DNA of 44,536 bases from Chlamydiota bacterium (lineage in GTDB: Bacteria; Chlamydiota; Chlamydiia; Chlamydiales; Rhabdochlamydiaceae), in the NCBI GenBank assembly GCA_026398435.1, contig JAPLSW010000045.1, positions 1 through 44,536 of the forward strand. The letters run 5' to 3'. Position numbers and translations under genes: made by a program. Shown here piece by piece: positions 17,306 to 24,722 of the stretch; positions within the stretch are counted from its first letter, which is position 1, and each line of letters starts with the position of its first letter. The notes below the pieces were generated by a model. It had not been told where the DNA came from, ran no database searches, and saw only the letters and a program-made list of their open reading frames with translations.

Positions 17306-17833
17306 ATGCAAAATCAATTATTACTTATAAAAGACGTCGATAGCGTCGGCAGAAGCGGAGACATCGTTACTGTTCGTCCTGGTTATGCTAGAAACTTTCT
17401 TCTTCCTCAGAAATTAGCTGTTGTAGCAGATAAATATACATTAAAACTACAAGCCAAGCTACAAGAAGAAAGAGCAAAGCAAGCCGAAGTCGATACTAAG
17501 GAATCTTCACTTATCGCAGAACGTATCCAGAATATGGAACTATCTATGATAACTAAAGTTGATCCTGATGGACATATGTATGGATCTGTATCTGCAACAG
17601 ACGTCATGAAACTTCTAGAAAACGAAGGGATTATCCTCGAGAGAAAAAATGTGGTTCTTCCACATCCTATCAAAGCAATCGGAGATCATAAGATTCCTTT
17701 GAAACTTAAAGAAGGAATTCCTGCTGTTCTTACTCTGAAGATCATAAGCGACAAACCTCTCACTCAAAAAGAGAAATTTGTAGCCGCTCATGAAGAGGAA
17801 ATACAGCAAGTTACAGAAGAAAATGCAGAGTAA
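17306..17833 (+). CDS. rplI: 50S ribosomal protein L9
   Basis: A 175-residue L9. The N-terminal rRNA-binding domain is LLIKDVDSVGRSGDIVTVRPGYARNFLLP-like, followed by the connecting helix (residues ~45-75) and a C-terminal domain with VDPDGHMYGSVSATDV. A C-terminal acidic tail of ~25 residues exceeds the usual ~150-residue length. A strong terminator hairpin follows at 17867, marking the operon end. Confidence 0.95.
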   Translation: MQNQLLLIKDVDSVGRSGDIVTVRPGYARNFLLPQKLAVVADKYTLKLQAKLQEERAKQAEVDTKESSLIAERIQNMELSMITKVDPDGHMYGSVSATDVMKLLENEGIILERKNVVLPHPIKAIGDHKIPLKLKEGIPAVLTLKIISDKPLTQKEKFVAAHEEEIQQVTEENAE

Positions 17834-17866
17834 ACAAGACCTGCACTTATCTTTTGAAGAGATATT

Positions 17867-17896
17867 AAAGGACGAGCTTTCAAGCTCGTCCTTTTC
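17867..17896 (+). terminator. Rho-independent terminator of the rplY-rplI operon
   Basis: Perfect inverted repeat AAGGACGAGCTT / AAGCTCGTCCTT (10-12 bp stem) preceded by an A-rich stretch and followed by TTCTTT. It lies about 35 bases after the rplI stop and argues that ispE translation begins downstream of it. Confidence 0.75.
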
Positions 17897-17897
17897 T

Positions 17898-18725
17898 TTG
17901 GTATGTCATTCTCCTTCGAAGGTGAATCTTTTTTTTAGAGTTTTGTCTAAGCGTCTTGATGGGTTTCATGAGATTGCCTCTCTCTATCAGGCTATAGGTC
18001 TTTATGACACCCTATATTTTCGTAAAAATAACAAGTTACAGCTCACCTGTAGTGACAAAGAGTTGAAGGTCGATGAATCTAACCTTGTAATGAAGGCCGC
18101 TCTTCTTTTTTTTACAAATACACAAATACCAGAGGCTGTCCATATCCATTTGGATAAAAAAGTTCCTATGCAGGCCGGTTTAGGGGGGGGGAGTGCTAAT
18201 GCAGCAACTACCCTTTGGGGGCTTAATGAGTTTTTTGGTCGTGTAGTAAGTACCTCGACTTTAATAGAGTGGGCGAGCTGTCTTGGCTCGGATGTTCCAT
18301 TTTTCTTTTCAAATGGCACCGCTTATTGCACAGGAAGAGGGGAGAAAATAGAAAGTATTTCTTTAAATAATTTGCCCTCATCGATAACGATTGTAAAGCC
18401 TATGCTGGGTCTTTCAACCCCTCTTGTTTATAAGAATTGCCTCCCTAACTCATTTATTCAGAGGGATCCTAAAAAAAGTTTATCCTCTTTTTTAATAGGT
18501 CAGGGAGAGTACTATAACGATTTGGAAACCCCTTCTTTTTCCCTTATTCCTTCATTACAAGAGATTAAGGAGACTTTAAAGTCATATGGATTCATGCACG
18601 TAGTCATGTGTGGCAGTGGCACTGCCTTCTTTTGTATAGGTCCTGGAATTATTCCGAAAAATCCCCCCTGGCATATCTTTGAGGCCCCCCTTATTAATCG
18701 AAGCGATAATGGCTGGTATGAATAG
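17898..18725 (+). CDS. ispE: 4-diphosphocytidyl-2-C-methyl-D-erythritol kinase
   Basis: GHMP kinase of the MEP isoprenoid pathway; it phosphorylates CDP-methylerythritol. Motifs are SPSKVNLFFRV, KRLDGFHEI, the ATP loop PMQAGLGGGSANAAT, GSDVPFFF, and the C-terminal MCGSGTAFF. I chose TTG at 17898 because family members start only a few residues before the S-P-A/S-K motif and because a terminator hairpin lies directly upstream. The frame stays open further, with an ATG at 17823 overlapping rplI by 11 bases, which would add 25 residues and read through the hairpin. Neither start has a convincing ribosome site. It follows rplI as in C. trachomatis. Confidence 0.9.
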   Translation: MVCHSPSKVNLFFRVLSKRLDGFHEIASLYQAIGLYDTLYFRKNNKLQLTCSDKELKVDESNLVMKAALLFFTNTQIPEAVHIHLDKKVPMQAGLGGGSANAATTLWGLNEFFGRVVSTSTLIEWASCLGSDVPFFFSNGTAYCTGRGEKIESISLNNLPSSITIVKPMLGLSTPLVYKNCLPNSFIQRDPKKSLSSFLIGQGEYYNDLETPSFSLIPSLQEIKETLKSYGFMHVVMCGSGTAFFCIGPGIIPKNPPWHIFEAPLINRSDNGWYE

Positions 18726-18773
18726 ATTCAGTTTTGTTATAATGGCAGTTTTAACCCAAAGAGAGCTTTTACC

Positions 18774-19778
18774 ATGAGTCCGAAAATGTATGACGCTCCG
18801 CTTATTGTTATAACGGGAGCTGCCGGTTTTATCGGTTCGTGTATAGTCCGCTACCTGAATGATAAGGGACATACGAATCTTTTGCTTGTAGATGACATAA
18901 AAGAAACGGAAAAGTGGAAGAACCTTAGGAATAAAAATTTTGTAGATTTCATCTCTCGCCACCAGCTGATGGATTGGCTTGAAGGGCGTGAGACAGAAGT
19001 GAGTGCCTTTATTCATCTCGGCGCTTGCTCGGATACCATGGAGCTCAATGGCGATTATCTCATGGAAAATAACTACCGCTACACTGTAGAGCTTGCCGAT
19101 TATGCGCTCGATCATGGGATCCGATTTATCTACGCTTCATCAGCTGCAACTTATGGAGATGGCACCCTTGGATTCTCTGATGACCAGGAACAAATTGAGA
19201 ACTTAAAACCTTTAAATTTGTATGGCTTTTCCAAGCATATGTTTGATCTTTGGGCAAAACACCAAGGTGTCTTAGATAAGCTGGTCGGTCTTAAATATTT
19301 CAATGTCTTTGGTCCTAATGAAAATCATAAGGGGAGGATGTCATCTATGGTTTATAAGATGGCCCCCATCATTGAAAAAGAAAGAAGGATTAAGCTCTTC
19401 AAATCTTCTGAACCAGATCGTTTTGCAGATGGTGATCAGTGTCGAGATTTTATTTATGTTAAGGATGCGGTAAGAATGACCTGTGACTTTTTAGATAATG
19501 AGGTAGGGGGGTTATATAATATCGGTTCCGGAGAAACTACGACATGGAATAGCCTGGCAAAAGCGCTATTCAAAGCGATGAAAAAACCCTCTCATATTGA
19601 ATATGTCGATATGCCGGTCGATCTGATCAAACAATACCAAAATTACACCTGTGCTGATATGAGTAAATTTAGACAGACCTATGGTCTGCTGCCAGAGCAG
19701 CCTGTATGTCAGTATACTATTGAAGATTCAGTGGCTGATTACGTACAAAACTACTTATTGAAAGAGGAAAGATGGTAA
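18774..19778 (+). CDS. hldD: ADP-L-glycero-D-manno-heptose 6-epimerase
   Basis: Last step of ADP-heptose synthesis for the lipopolysaccharide inner core. A 334-residue extended SDR protein: NADP-binding GAAGFIG (15-21), catalytic Y150-x3-K154 in LNLYGFSKHMFD, the family-specific FNVFGPNENHKGRMSSMVYK region, and DGDQCRDFIYVKD. The gene overlaps hldE by seven bases, so the two form one heptose operon. Start ATG at 18774 with GAGAGC upstream. Confidence 0.93.
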   Translation: MSPKMYDAPLIVITGAAGFIGSCIVRYLNDKGHTNLLLVDDIKETEKWKNLRNKNFVDFISRHQLMDWLEGRETEVSAFIHLGACSDTMELNGDYLMENNYRYTVELADYALDHGIRFIYASSAATYGDGTLGFSDDQEQIENLKPLNLYGFSKHMFDLWAKHQGVLDKLVGLKYFNVFGPNENHKGRMSSMVYKMAPIIEKERRIKLFKSSEPDRFADGDQCRDFIYVKDAVRMTCDFLDNEVGGLYNIGSGETTTWNSLAKALFKAMKKPSHIEYVDMPVDLIKQYQNYTCADMSKFRQTYGLLPEQPVCQYTIEDSVADYVQNYLLKEERW

Positions 19779-21133
19779 AACTCATTGGAATGCTTAGTAG
19801 ATTTAACCCTGTAAAGGTTTTGGTAATCGGCGACTTCATGCTTGATACCTATACGACAGGAAAAGTGAAACGGATCTCCCCTGAGGCCCCGGTATCTATC
19901 CTCCTTGTACAGAAAGAAGAGAGCCTTCCCGGTGGTGCTGGTAATGTCGCTCTGAACCTCGCCTCCCTTGGCGCAAAGGTATTTGCTGTAGGTCGAGTTG
20001 GTTGTGATATAGCAGGTGATGAGCTTCGGGAATCCCTTGAAAAAGAAGGGGTCAATATTGATGGGATCGTTTACCAAAAGGGATGTAAAACGCCTGTAAA
20101 GAATCGTTTGATTGCAGATTCTCAGCAAGTGCTTAGAGTCGATTTTGAAACGATTACCCCGCTACCTGATGATATAGAACAACAGATTATAGAGCAGCTT
20201 CCCGAGCTTTTAGATAAGGTGCAGATTGTAGCTATTTCTGATTATGGTAAGGGACTTCTTTCTAGATCACTTCTATCAGAAGTGATCTCTCTTGCAAAAA
20301 AACGAAATATTCCTGTTATCGTCGATCCTAAAGGAGATGACTTTACTAAATATTTTGGTGCCACAGTGATTAAACCCAATCTTACAGAAGCAATAGCTGC
20401 TGCCAAGCTCTCACCATCAGCATCTCTTGATGAGGTCGCGGCTTCTCTTCTGAAAATAAGCGAGTCTGAAATGCTTCTTATCACACGATCTGAGGCGGGT
20501 ATGTCCCTTTACCACAAGTCGGGGTCTTCTTTAGACTTCCCAGTTCGCTCTAAAGAGGTTAAAGATGTCACCGGTGCCGGTGACACCGTTCTTGCTATGA
20601 TAAGCGTTGCCATGGCCAACATGCTCGATATCAAGTATGCAGCTCAGCTAGCAAATATAGCGGCCGGTCTGGCTATTGAAAGGCTTGGATGCGCAAGGAT
20701 CAACCTTTCCGATATGTCAGAAAGGCTTTTAGAGTTTGATGTTGATAACAAGATATTTGATGAAGAGCACTTATTTGCACTGCAGCAAGCTTTGAAAGGC
20801 AAGCGCTATATAGTGCTAGGTCTTGAGAGCCACCAAGGTATGAGCACTGCTATCTTTAAAAGTATAAGAAAGCTTGCCAGCCGCGATGAAGAGATGAAGC
20901 TCATTGTTTACGTAATGGATAACCATCCTGATGAAGAGTTTGTCTCTCTACTATCATCTCTTGCAGAAGTTGACTTTATCGTTCTTAAGTGTGAGAGCTT
21001 GATGAACCTTTGCGAGATCATACATCCCCATCAGGTGTACGTAATGGAAAATAGTGATAAGCTCATTCTTCTAGATCACGCAACAGCCCTTCTTGCAAGG
21101 GTAAAAGATAGCGCAAATGTTGTGCGTACCTAA
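19772..21133 (+). CDS. hldE: HldE-like D-beta-D-heptose 7-phosphate kinase with a degenerate C-terminal domain
   Basis: The N-terminal ~320 residues are a PfkB kinase as in HldE/RfaE: VIGDFMLDTYTTGKVKRISPEAPV, the G-G-A-G-N-V-A motif (54-60), DYGKGLLS, and the anion hole VTGAGDTV (G268-D271). It phosphorylates heptose 7-phosphate. The C-terminal ~120 residues sit where HldE carries the cytidylyltransferase-fold ADP-transferase. They keep a similar pattern of strands (YIVLGLES..., LIVYVMDN, VDFIVLKC), but the nucleotide-binding H-x-G-H and the later T-T-x-I/S motifs are absent. The second activity is therefore probably lost or supplied by another gene. Length 453 against ~475 in E. coli. Overlaps hldD by seven bases. 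Confidence 0.88.
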   Translation: MVKLIGMLSRFNPVKVLVIGDFMLDTYTTGKVKRISPEAPVSILLVQKEESLPGGAGNVALNLASLGAKVFAVGRVGCDIAGDELRESLEKEGVNIDGIVYQKGCKTPVKNRLIADSQQVLRVDFETITPLPDDIEQQIIEQLPELLDKVQIVAISDYGKGLLSRSLLSEVISLAKKRNIPVIVDPKGDDFTKYFGATVIKPNLTEAIAAAKLSPSASLDEVAASLLKISESEMLLITRSEAGMSLYHKSGSSLDFPVRSKEVKDVTGAGDTVLAMISVAMANMLDIKYAAQLANIAAGLAIERLGCARINLSDMSERLLEFDVDNKIFDEEHLFALQQALKGKRYIVLGLESHQGMSTAIFKSIRKLASRDEEMKLIVYVMDNHPDEEFVSLLSSLAEVDFIVLKCESLMNLCEIIHPHQVYVMENSDKLILLDHATALLARVKDSANVVRT

Positions 21134-21135
21134 AG

Positions 21136-21393
21136 TCACTTCAGATTTTTCCTTGCAAGTTCTAAATTAGCTTGCACAGGTTTACTATATTCTGCAGGCA
21201 TTTTTGGATTGCAAAGCAATTCATTGCATGCCTGCAGCCCTTCTGCATATTTTCCAAGAAGCATCGCGCAATTGGCATATTCGATTTGCAGAGCGTAGTC
21301 ATAGGTTTGGTATTCCACGCACCAGTCTCCTGCAGGATAAGGAAGAGATAGAGCATACTTTATAGATTTTTCAACGAGAAAACCGCTGGATCT
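21136..21393 (-). pseudogene. Remnant of a TPR-type protein (C-terminal end)
   Basis: Open on the minus strand from 21393 down to a stop at 21136, with no start codon fitting a complete gene. It encodes VEKSIKYALSLPYPAGDW followed by YQTYDYALQIEYANCAMLLGKY and ACNELLCNP, helical repeats like the C-terminal end of TPR-bearing glycosyltransferase-type proteins. An upstream stop (TGA) cuts the frame. The rest of the gene is missing; the sequence beyond it is noncoding, so this is a decayed fragment. It ends three bases from the hldE stop. Confidence 0.6.
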
Positions 21394-21718
21394 TCAGTCC
21401 TTCGGATGAATTATGCAGTTAAAAAATGCCCCAGTACAACTGCTAAAATAAAACAGTTCCCCTGAGGCTCAGGTAGTGCGTATCTTGTAGGCTAAAGGAA
21501 CCTAGAAGAATCCGTCTTACTCTCGAACGGATATCGCAAGGTTTAAAAATACACTCACTGCCACTCCTCTCGCGGCTGTTTAACGTGTATTCGGAGGGTT
21601 CGAAACTGAGTCGGAATCTCGAAGTCCCTATTCTGTATTCTTGCATATCGTCTACAAACACATAAGCTTATCGCTTCCTTTGGTTTGTGTTCTGGTGAAG
21701 TACCTCCCAGTTTCTTGA
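21394..21718. other. Noncoding relic region between hldE and htpX
   Basis: No supported gene. Short open frames exist on both strands but show no family resemblance and no ribosome sites. Its position between a truncated TPR gene and an IS-like end hairpin suggests remains of a decayed insertion. Confidence 0.4.
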
Positions 21719-21755
21719 GAAGCCCCTAGATCTTCTAGTCTAGGGGAGGCTTCAC
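21719..21755 (+). mobile_element. IS200/IS605-like right-end hairpin (relic)
   Basis: GAAG, CCCCTAGA, an eight-base loop, TCTAGGGG, a three-base bulge, then CTTC and a final TTCAC. The inner eight-base stem is perfect. The layout (GAAGCCCC...GGGG..TTCAC) is the one I know from right ends of TnpB/IscB-type IS605 elements, where TTCAC borders the flanking DNA. There is no T-run, so an ordinary terminator is less likely. No transposase or TnpB frame remains beside it. It ends about 22 bases from the htpX stop. Confidence 0.45.
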
Positions 21756-21776
21756 TAGGGCTCCTCGCTGTAGATA

Positions 21777-22688
21777 TTAGATTCCACTCTTTAGGCGAGC
21801 GATACGCTCTTCAAGAGGGGGATGGGATGCAAATAACATCTTCCACCCGGTTTTCTTAGGAGTGGAAATCTTCATGGCTTCAAAGGCCGGCTTATCAACC
21901 ATAGGGTCTTGTATCCTTTGCATCGAGCGTAGAGATTCAAGAGCTGCAATCATCTTTTCTTTTCCTGCAAGATCAGCTCCTCCTCTATCTGCTCTAAATT
22001 CCCTAAATCTAGAGAACCAAGCAACAACGAGCGATCCCATGATCATAAACAGAATCTCAAAAACAAATACTAAAACCATATAGCTGCCATAAGAGCCCTT
22101 AGAAGAGTCTTGCCGTTTGTTGCCAAGGCCAGAAAGGACAAAAGCGAGAGCCCGTGCCATGAACATTACAAAGGCGTTCACAATCCCTTGGAGCAGGGTC
22201 ATGGTGACCATATCGCCACTGGCAATATGAGAAATCTCATGGGCGATTACCCCTTCAAGTTCTTTTTGGGTCATCCTTTGGAGTAGTCCACTAGAAACCG
22301 CCACAAGGGATCTTTTTTTTGTAGGCCCCGTCGCAAAGGCATTAGCCTCAGGAGAAGAGAAAATACCCACTTCCGGCATGTCTCTTAAATGAGCTGCATG
22401 CGCCAAATCATGGACTGTATCTACAAGGGCTCTTAAGTTAGGGTCTCTGGTTCCCACATCGATGACCTTAACACCCATGAGCCACTTAGCCATGGTGCGT
22501 GAAAGGCTAAGAGAAATAAGCGCTCCTCCCATACCCCACACTAAACAAAAGATCATTAAAGAGGGGTAGTCAATTCCGTAGGAATTTAAAAAGGGGCGTA
22601 CGTTAAATAAGCTAAGTACCAGTGAAATAGTAATGACAACTAAAAAGTTGATTGCGAGGAAGAGGAAAATTCTTTTTGCAATGGCCAT
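21777..22688 (-). CDS. htpX: Protease HtpX
   Basis: Membrane zinc metalloprotease of family M48 involved in membrane protein quality control. 303 residues with two N-terminal membrane segments (~8-30 and ~42-62). The zinc site H-E-I-S-H is at residues 150-154 in GVIAHEISHIASGD, the third ligand is in the REFRADRGGADLAG region (E), and there are further hydrophobic segments at ~165-215. Length and layout fit E. coli HtpX. Shine-Dalgarno AAGGAGAC precedes the ATG at 22688. Confidence 0.94.
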   Translation of the reverse strand: MAIAKRIFLFLAINFLVVITISLVLSLFNVRPFLNSYGIDYPSLMIFCLVWGMGGALISLSLSRTMAKWLMGVKVIDVGTRDPNLRALVDTVHDLAHAAHLRDMPEVGIFSSPEANAFATGPTKKRSLVAVSSGLLQRMTQKELEGVIAHEISHIASGDMVTMTLLQGIVNAFVMFMARALAFVLSGLGNKRQDSSKGSYGSYMVLVFVFEILFMIMGSLVVAWFSRFREFRADRGGADLAGKEKMIAALESLRSMQRIQDPMVDKPAFEAMKISTPKKTGWKMLFASHPPLEERIARLKSGI

Positions 22689-22807
22689 GTTCGTCTCCTT
22701 AAGGCTAATTAGCTAAAAAGGTATCCTTCTTTCCCGATCCTGTCAAGAGGTAGGCCCCTTTAATATTCATAAAGGGGACTTACTTGAAACTTTAGGGTCT
22801 ACGATGC

Positions 22808-22851
22808 AGAAAAAAAGAAGCTTACAATCCGACATAGTCGGAGTTGCAAGC
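22808..22851 (-). terminator. Rho-independent terminator of the outer membrane protein gene
   Basis: On the minus strand GCTTGCAACTCCGA, loop CTATG, TCGGATTGTAAGC, then TTCTTTTTTT. Imperfect 13-bp stem with a strong T-run, 25 bases after the gene's stop. Confidence 0.8.
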
Positions 22852-22876
22852 GGCTCAATATAGTCAAACACAAGTC

Positions 22877-24067
22877 TTAGAAATCAAAACGTGCAGTAAC
22901 TGTGAGTCCATGGAGATATAGATCTGCCGGTGTTGAACCAGTTCCTGATAGGTTGTGATCGATTAACTTGCGGAACATGTTCTGTGACCAAAACATCATG
23001 AAGCTGTAGTCCGCTGAGAAATCAAGATGATAATTTCCATTGCCTAGGTATTTCCCCCAGCCCATGCCAAGACCGAGCTCTGCCATAGGGCGCACTGTAT
23101 TGTAGTTCGACATGGATATAGTATAGGGAGCTGGATTGAATGTAGTTGAAGCTGCATCTTCGCTATGCTTTATACTAGTGTACTGTGTATAGAGAAGGCT
23201 TGCTGATGCGCCTCCTTCAAAACGCAGTCCCATAGGAAGTAGCCACTGGCTTTCACATCCCATAATAGCACCGACTGCCCAGGAATTTGAGCTATTTCTT
23301 GATTGAATAGGTTGAGCAGAGATTGCTCCATTAAATAGTGTAGGACTTTCTGTTAAGTTAACTGTCATCGTTTGACGAATCCAGGCAGTACGTAATCCTG
23401 CAAAAGGGGAAACAGTTACAGATCTTCCTGTATAGAAAGGACGGCTAAATACAACATCTCCAATATCCATCGCTAGATGCCATGAAGAGGATACTGTGGA
23501 TCCAGAAAGAGCCTGGCCTCCTGCAGTTCCTTGTAAAAACCAATCGTCAACAGCCCATACGGAAGTTCCACTTGAGGCTGTTGATGTAGAAACACCCGCT
23601 GTTAAAGCAGTTCCTGAAAGAGTTGAACTTGTGTGATTGGTTCCTCTGTACCATGTGTATTCTGCCTTTGCTGACCATTCATGATCCCCAACAACACCAA
23701 GAGCTACTTTGAATCCCGGCTTATAAGAAGAGGATTGGGTAAGTGTCTTTGCATTTTGTTCATAGTACAGGGTTTGGCTGGCAAGCGCGCCGCTTGTAGC
23801 AAGATCTAAGCCATCTTCACCAGCATACCAATAAGTAAATGCTCCATCAATGAACATATGAATAGAGTCAGGAAAGATTGGCATATTTTGGTGATTTAGA
23901 TCAATTACAGCTGGAGCGTTATAACCGGCCGTAAATCCAGTAGCCTGTAAAGGCTCTCCTTGGATCTGCTGCATGTTTGTAGAAGATGCTCTGTCCGATG
24001 TAGATTGGACGTTAGAAGCATATCCTTGAGAAAGAAGAGCCTGCTTCATATTCAGCTTGATTAGCAA
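22877..24067 (-). CDS. Lpg1974/MOMP-like pore-forming outer membrane protein (signal peptide in another frame)
   Basis: A beta-barrel of about 390 residues. It has alternating amphipathic strands, a PFAGLRTAWIRQTMTVN segment like the Legionella Lpg1974 porin family, aromatic girdle residues, and the C-terminal signature TVTARFDF ending in phenylalanine. Chlamydial relatives of outside-Chlamydiaceae lineages carry many such MOMP-like porins. The first residues (MLIKLNMKQALLSQGYAS) begin at TTG 24067 and are no signal sequence. A proper signal peptide is encoded just upstream in a different frame (24012-24134). A single-base indel in the CT-rich stretch near 24020-24030 would fuse them. Either the gene is frameshifted or its expression can be switched by slippage there. 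Confidence 0.8.
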   Translation of the reverse strand: MLIKLNMKQALLSQGYASNVQSTSDRASSTNMQQIQGEPLQATGFTAGYNAPAVIDLNHQNMPIFPDSIHMFIDGAFTYWYAGEDGLDLATSGALASQTLYYEQNAKTLTQSSSYKPGFKVALGVVGDHEWSAKAEYTWYRGTNHTSSTLSGTALTAGVSTSTASSGTSVWAVDDWFLQGTAGGQALSGSTVSSSWHLAMDIGDVVFSRPFYTGRSVTVSPFAGLRTAWIRQTMTVNLTESPTLFNGAISAQPIQSRNSSNSWAVGAIMGCESQWLLPMGLRFEGGASASLLYTQYTSIKHSEDAASTTFNPAPYTISMSNYNTVRPMAELGLGMGWGKYLGNGNYHLDFSADYSFMMFWSQNMFRKLIDHNLSGTGSTPADLYLHGLTVTARFDF

Positions 24068-24134
24068 AGGCGCAGGTGCTTAACGCTAGAAGAGTATTTA
24101 CCAGGAAAAAAGGGTGTTTCAAAAAGGAATCCAT
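24012..24134 (-). pseudogene. Out-of-frame signal peptide segment of the outer membrane protein
   Basis: ATG at 24134 opens a 40-residue frame: MDSFLKHPFFLVNTLLALST, then CAFANQAEYEAGSS. This is a typical Sec signal peptide with cleavage after A-F-A. It stops (TAA at 24012) while the barrel continues in the neighbouring frame. The two frames overlap across the pyrimidine-rich bases CTCTTCTTTCTC. It is best read as the true N-terminus of the gene at 22877-24067. Confidence 0.7.
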
Positions 24135-24435
24135 TGTGACATTTTAAAAAAATGCATTAATTTTATCCTGAAGCTAAATGACTGAAAATAAAGTTGCAAT
24201 ATTTTTTGTGCTAAGTTCTTTTTTATTATCTTCTACAGTCTGCTTTTTTCTTTTTAAGAGAAATAGCTGTTAGCAAAAACCGTCCTGATGACTCTCCTTA
24301 TTGGGAGTCTTTTTGTTGCATATAAATTACCCATCTGTCATGTATCTGCTACACATTACGTATAAAGCATCGTTGCATGTATAGTAAATGTGGTAAAAAA
24401 ATTTGTTGCAGAAATGCCGCAGGGGATGTTTTACG
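24135..24435. other. AT-rich intergenic region
   Basis: No protein gene seen. It contains a terminator-like hairpin on the plus strand (24290-24315) with no plus-strand gene in front of it. It also presumably holds promoters for the outer membrane protein (minus) and the 24436 gene (plus). Confidence 0.4.
24290..24315 (+). terminator. Orphan rho-independent terminator
   Basis: GACTCTC (24290-24296), a six-base loop, GGGAGTC (24303-24309) with one G-T pair, then TTTTTG. The nearest plus-strand gene upstream is hldE, about 3.1 kb away, so it may end a small RNA transcribed from 24135-24290 or be a relic. Confidence 0.5.
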
Positions 24436-24708
24436 ATGACTTGTCATGAAATAAGACCTACCAATCATCAGACGCTAGCCGAGCTTACAGACTCAGACGG
24501 TAAAAAAGGCAAGATGTCTTCGAAGCTGAAGAAGTTTTTAACAGATAATAATGAATGTTATGTGCTTATCACTTGCAAAAGGCCCTCTACTGAAGGGAAG
24601 ATGGAAGTGGAGATGACCTATGAGGGTGATGCGTGCCTTGCGGCCTACCTTATTGAAAGCGCCCATGGAATCATGGACGAAAATGAAGTTGTTGAATCGT
24701 ATTCTTAA
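24436..24708 (+). CDS. Small conserved-looking hypothetical protein
   Basis: Ninety residues from ATG at 24436 (AGGGGATG lies upstream as a possible ribosome site); a TTG at 24403 would add 11 unlikely residues. The sequence KKGKMSSKLKKFLTDNNECYVLITCKRPS and MEVEMTYEGDACLAAYLIESA suggests a small alpha/beta cytoplasmic protein. No domain recognised. It lies 14 bases before the M20 dipeptidase gene and is probably co-transcribed with it. Confidence 0.65.
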   Translation: MTCHEIRPTNHQTLAELTDSDGKKGKMSSKLKKFLTDNNECYVLITCKRPSTEGKMEVEMTYEGDACLAAYLIESAHGIMDENEVVESYS

Positions 24709-24722
24709 AATAAGAGAGTTTT

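Noticed and set aside
21443..21661. 72-codon minus-strand frame in the relic region
   Set aside because: No family resemblance, no ribosome site, and composition unlike its neighbours; I see no TnpB motif in it.
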